Part shown: positions 63,055 to 64,000 of the stretch, piece by piece
Layout of the letters: each line of letters opens with the position of its first letter
Position numbering within the stretch: the stretch's first letter is position 1
NCBI GenBank assembly: GCA_951230915.1
Contig: OX579633.1
Span: 56,186,029 to 56,250,028 of the forward strand
DNA from: Antitrichia curtipendula
Lineage: Eukaryota > Streptophyta > Bryopsida > Hypnales > Leucodontaceae
Length of the DNA stretch: 64,000 bases
Direction of reading: 5' to 3'
Notes under the pieces: generated by a model
What the model saw: only the letters and a program-made list of their open reading frames with translations
Databases searched by the model: none
What the model was told of the DNA's origin: nothing
Position numbers and translations under genes: made by a program

Positions 63055-63593
63055 CCCCTGAAGGACTGAGCTGCGTTATTGGGCTGTACAGAAATTTCAT
63101 AGGATGTAGGTTGTTTATTACAACATTACAACCATTGGGATTTACATTTTTCAATTCCATAATTAAATTCTTAACAATTTAGTATTTTGGATCATTCTCT
63201 ACTTCTTTCTGCTTACTATTTGTTTTGTATATGTTGTACAATATCAAATGATTTGAAAAATTTTAAGCATGTAGAAAACTTGCTTACGAATAAAATTCAA
63301 AGATGCACCACCATTTTGGTCATTTTTTCATACAAATGTGACCTTGTGAAGTGCAGCTGCCCTAGTTTTCGCAAAGACAAAAAAAGATTTTTGCCAATTC
63401 AAATGCTAATATCTTCTAATCCACATGGTGGAAAATTCTGAAAATTTTTCGACGCCTTCTAAAACTAGTTTGCTATAGGATCGTATGGTTACATGTGTCA
63501 AAAAAGTATTTTTTTCCAAAAATTTGGTACTTGTATTAAAAATGGCAGTTTCGGAGTGTTTTGGGGGAAAACATAATCATAGAACTTTAGGGG
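63055..63593 (-). mobile_element. Non-autonomous TTAA-flanked element, inverted copy, 539 bp
   Basis: TTAA at 63051-63054 precedes CCCCTGAAGG; the other end is CTTTAGGGG at 63593, followed by CTAG, a degenerate TTAA. Read on the minus strand, its first 400 bp align with the left part of 59221-60177 (shared ACAAGTACCAAATTTT and GACACATGTAACC). No gene. From 63600 to 64000 I see only AT-rich sequence. Confidence 0.6.
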
Positions 63594-64000
63594 CTAGGGC
63601 TCCATGTGCTACCCAGGGGAGGACACTCCCCGTGTTTTAGCACTCCACGTGCGGCAAAAAAAGTAATCATGTAATACATCCTATAATTTAATTTTTTTTC
63701 AAAAAAAAAAATTATGGATAGATTTTACTACTTTAAAAGTTTATGTCTTGAATTCAAGGTATTTTTTTATGCTAATAGTAATTAGTTAGAAATTTTTTAA
63801 GAAGAAAGATACACTGTAAAGCTGGAAATAACTTTCACACCTCTATATTATGTAAGAAAAAAAAATTTAAAAATTTAAAAAAATATTCTATAGACTGGTT
63901 TTCTATTGAAAGTTTGTTTTGGTTGAATATTGATGCAATAGTCATTTTCATGTGAGCTCTATAAATATTTTAGTTGGAGAACATGCCATTTTAGTTCATT

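Overview
The window looks like nuclear DNA of a land plant, most likely a moss. It has multi-exon genes with GT/AG introns, a plant-type SF3A2 gene, an intronless PLS-DYW pentatricopeptide gene of the kind abundant in mosses, an OSB-type organellar single-strand DNA-binding gene, a B3 domain and a plant LacZ-type beta-galactosidase relic. The species call is inference from protein flavour only. No tRNA, rRNA, CRISPR array or bacterial feature was recognised.

Layout. 1-3.4 kb: unassigned sequence with a few exon-like reading frames. 3.4-28.9 kb: a nested transposon block. It holds three relatives of a CACTA (En/Spm, TNP2-type) transposase on the + strand (3689-7777, 10347-15197, 17502-28127), a CACTA 3' terminus at 17501, a separate unknown minus-strand gene with its own TATA box (9308-9931), and a complete 6,096-bp hAT element (17764-23859). 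The hAT element split the third CACTA transposase exon and left a perfect 8-bp target duplication, ATGGACTT. Removing the hAT and one duplication restores the exon in frame. 28.1-31.5 kb: AT-rich and empty. 31.6-34.7 kb: intact seven-exon SF3A2 gene. 34.7-43.0 kb: AT-rich, no genes, with non-autonomous element ends, a GC-rich palindromic island and degenerate telomere-like motifs. 43.1-48.3 kb: a DYW PPR gene and, 113 bp upstream on the same strand, an OSB-like gene whose upstream part contains a diverged ~165-175 bp tandem repeat. 51.2-53.0 kb: an unrecognised three-exon gene. 54.4-58.9 kb: a decayed, rearranged GH2 beta-galactosidase without its catalytic barrel, a frameshifted B3-domain exon and a near-perfect 83-bp-arm hairpin. 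59-64 kb: AT-rich repeats, including a family with TTAA flanks and CCCC(T)AAAGG ends that resembles non-autonomous piggyBac elements, plus a fold-back element with an internal tandem repeat.

Function. The living genes appear to be SF3A2 (U2 snRNP, splicing), the DYW PPR (organellar C-to-U RNA editing) and the OSB-like gene (organellar DNA maintenance), with one expressed-looking unknown at 51.9-53.0 kb. Everything else is transposon-derived or decaying. The in-frame stops in the relics are mostly TAG, with two TGA. Exon boundaries were read by eye from splice consensus and homology of the translation; no alignment or search was run.
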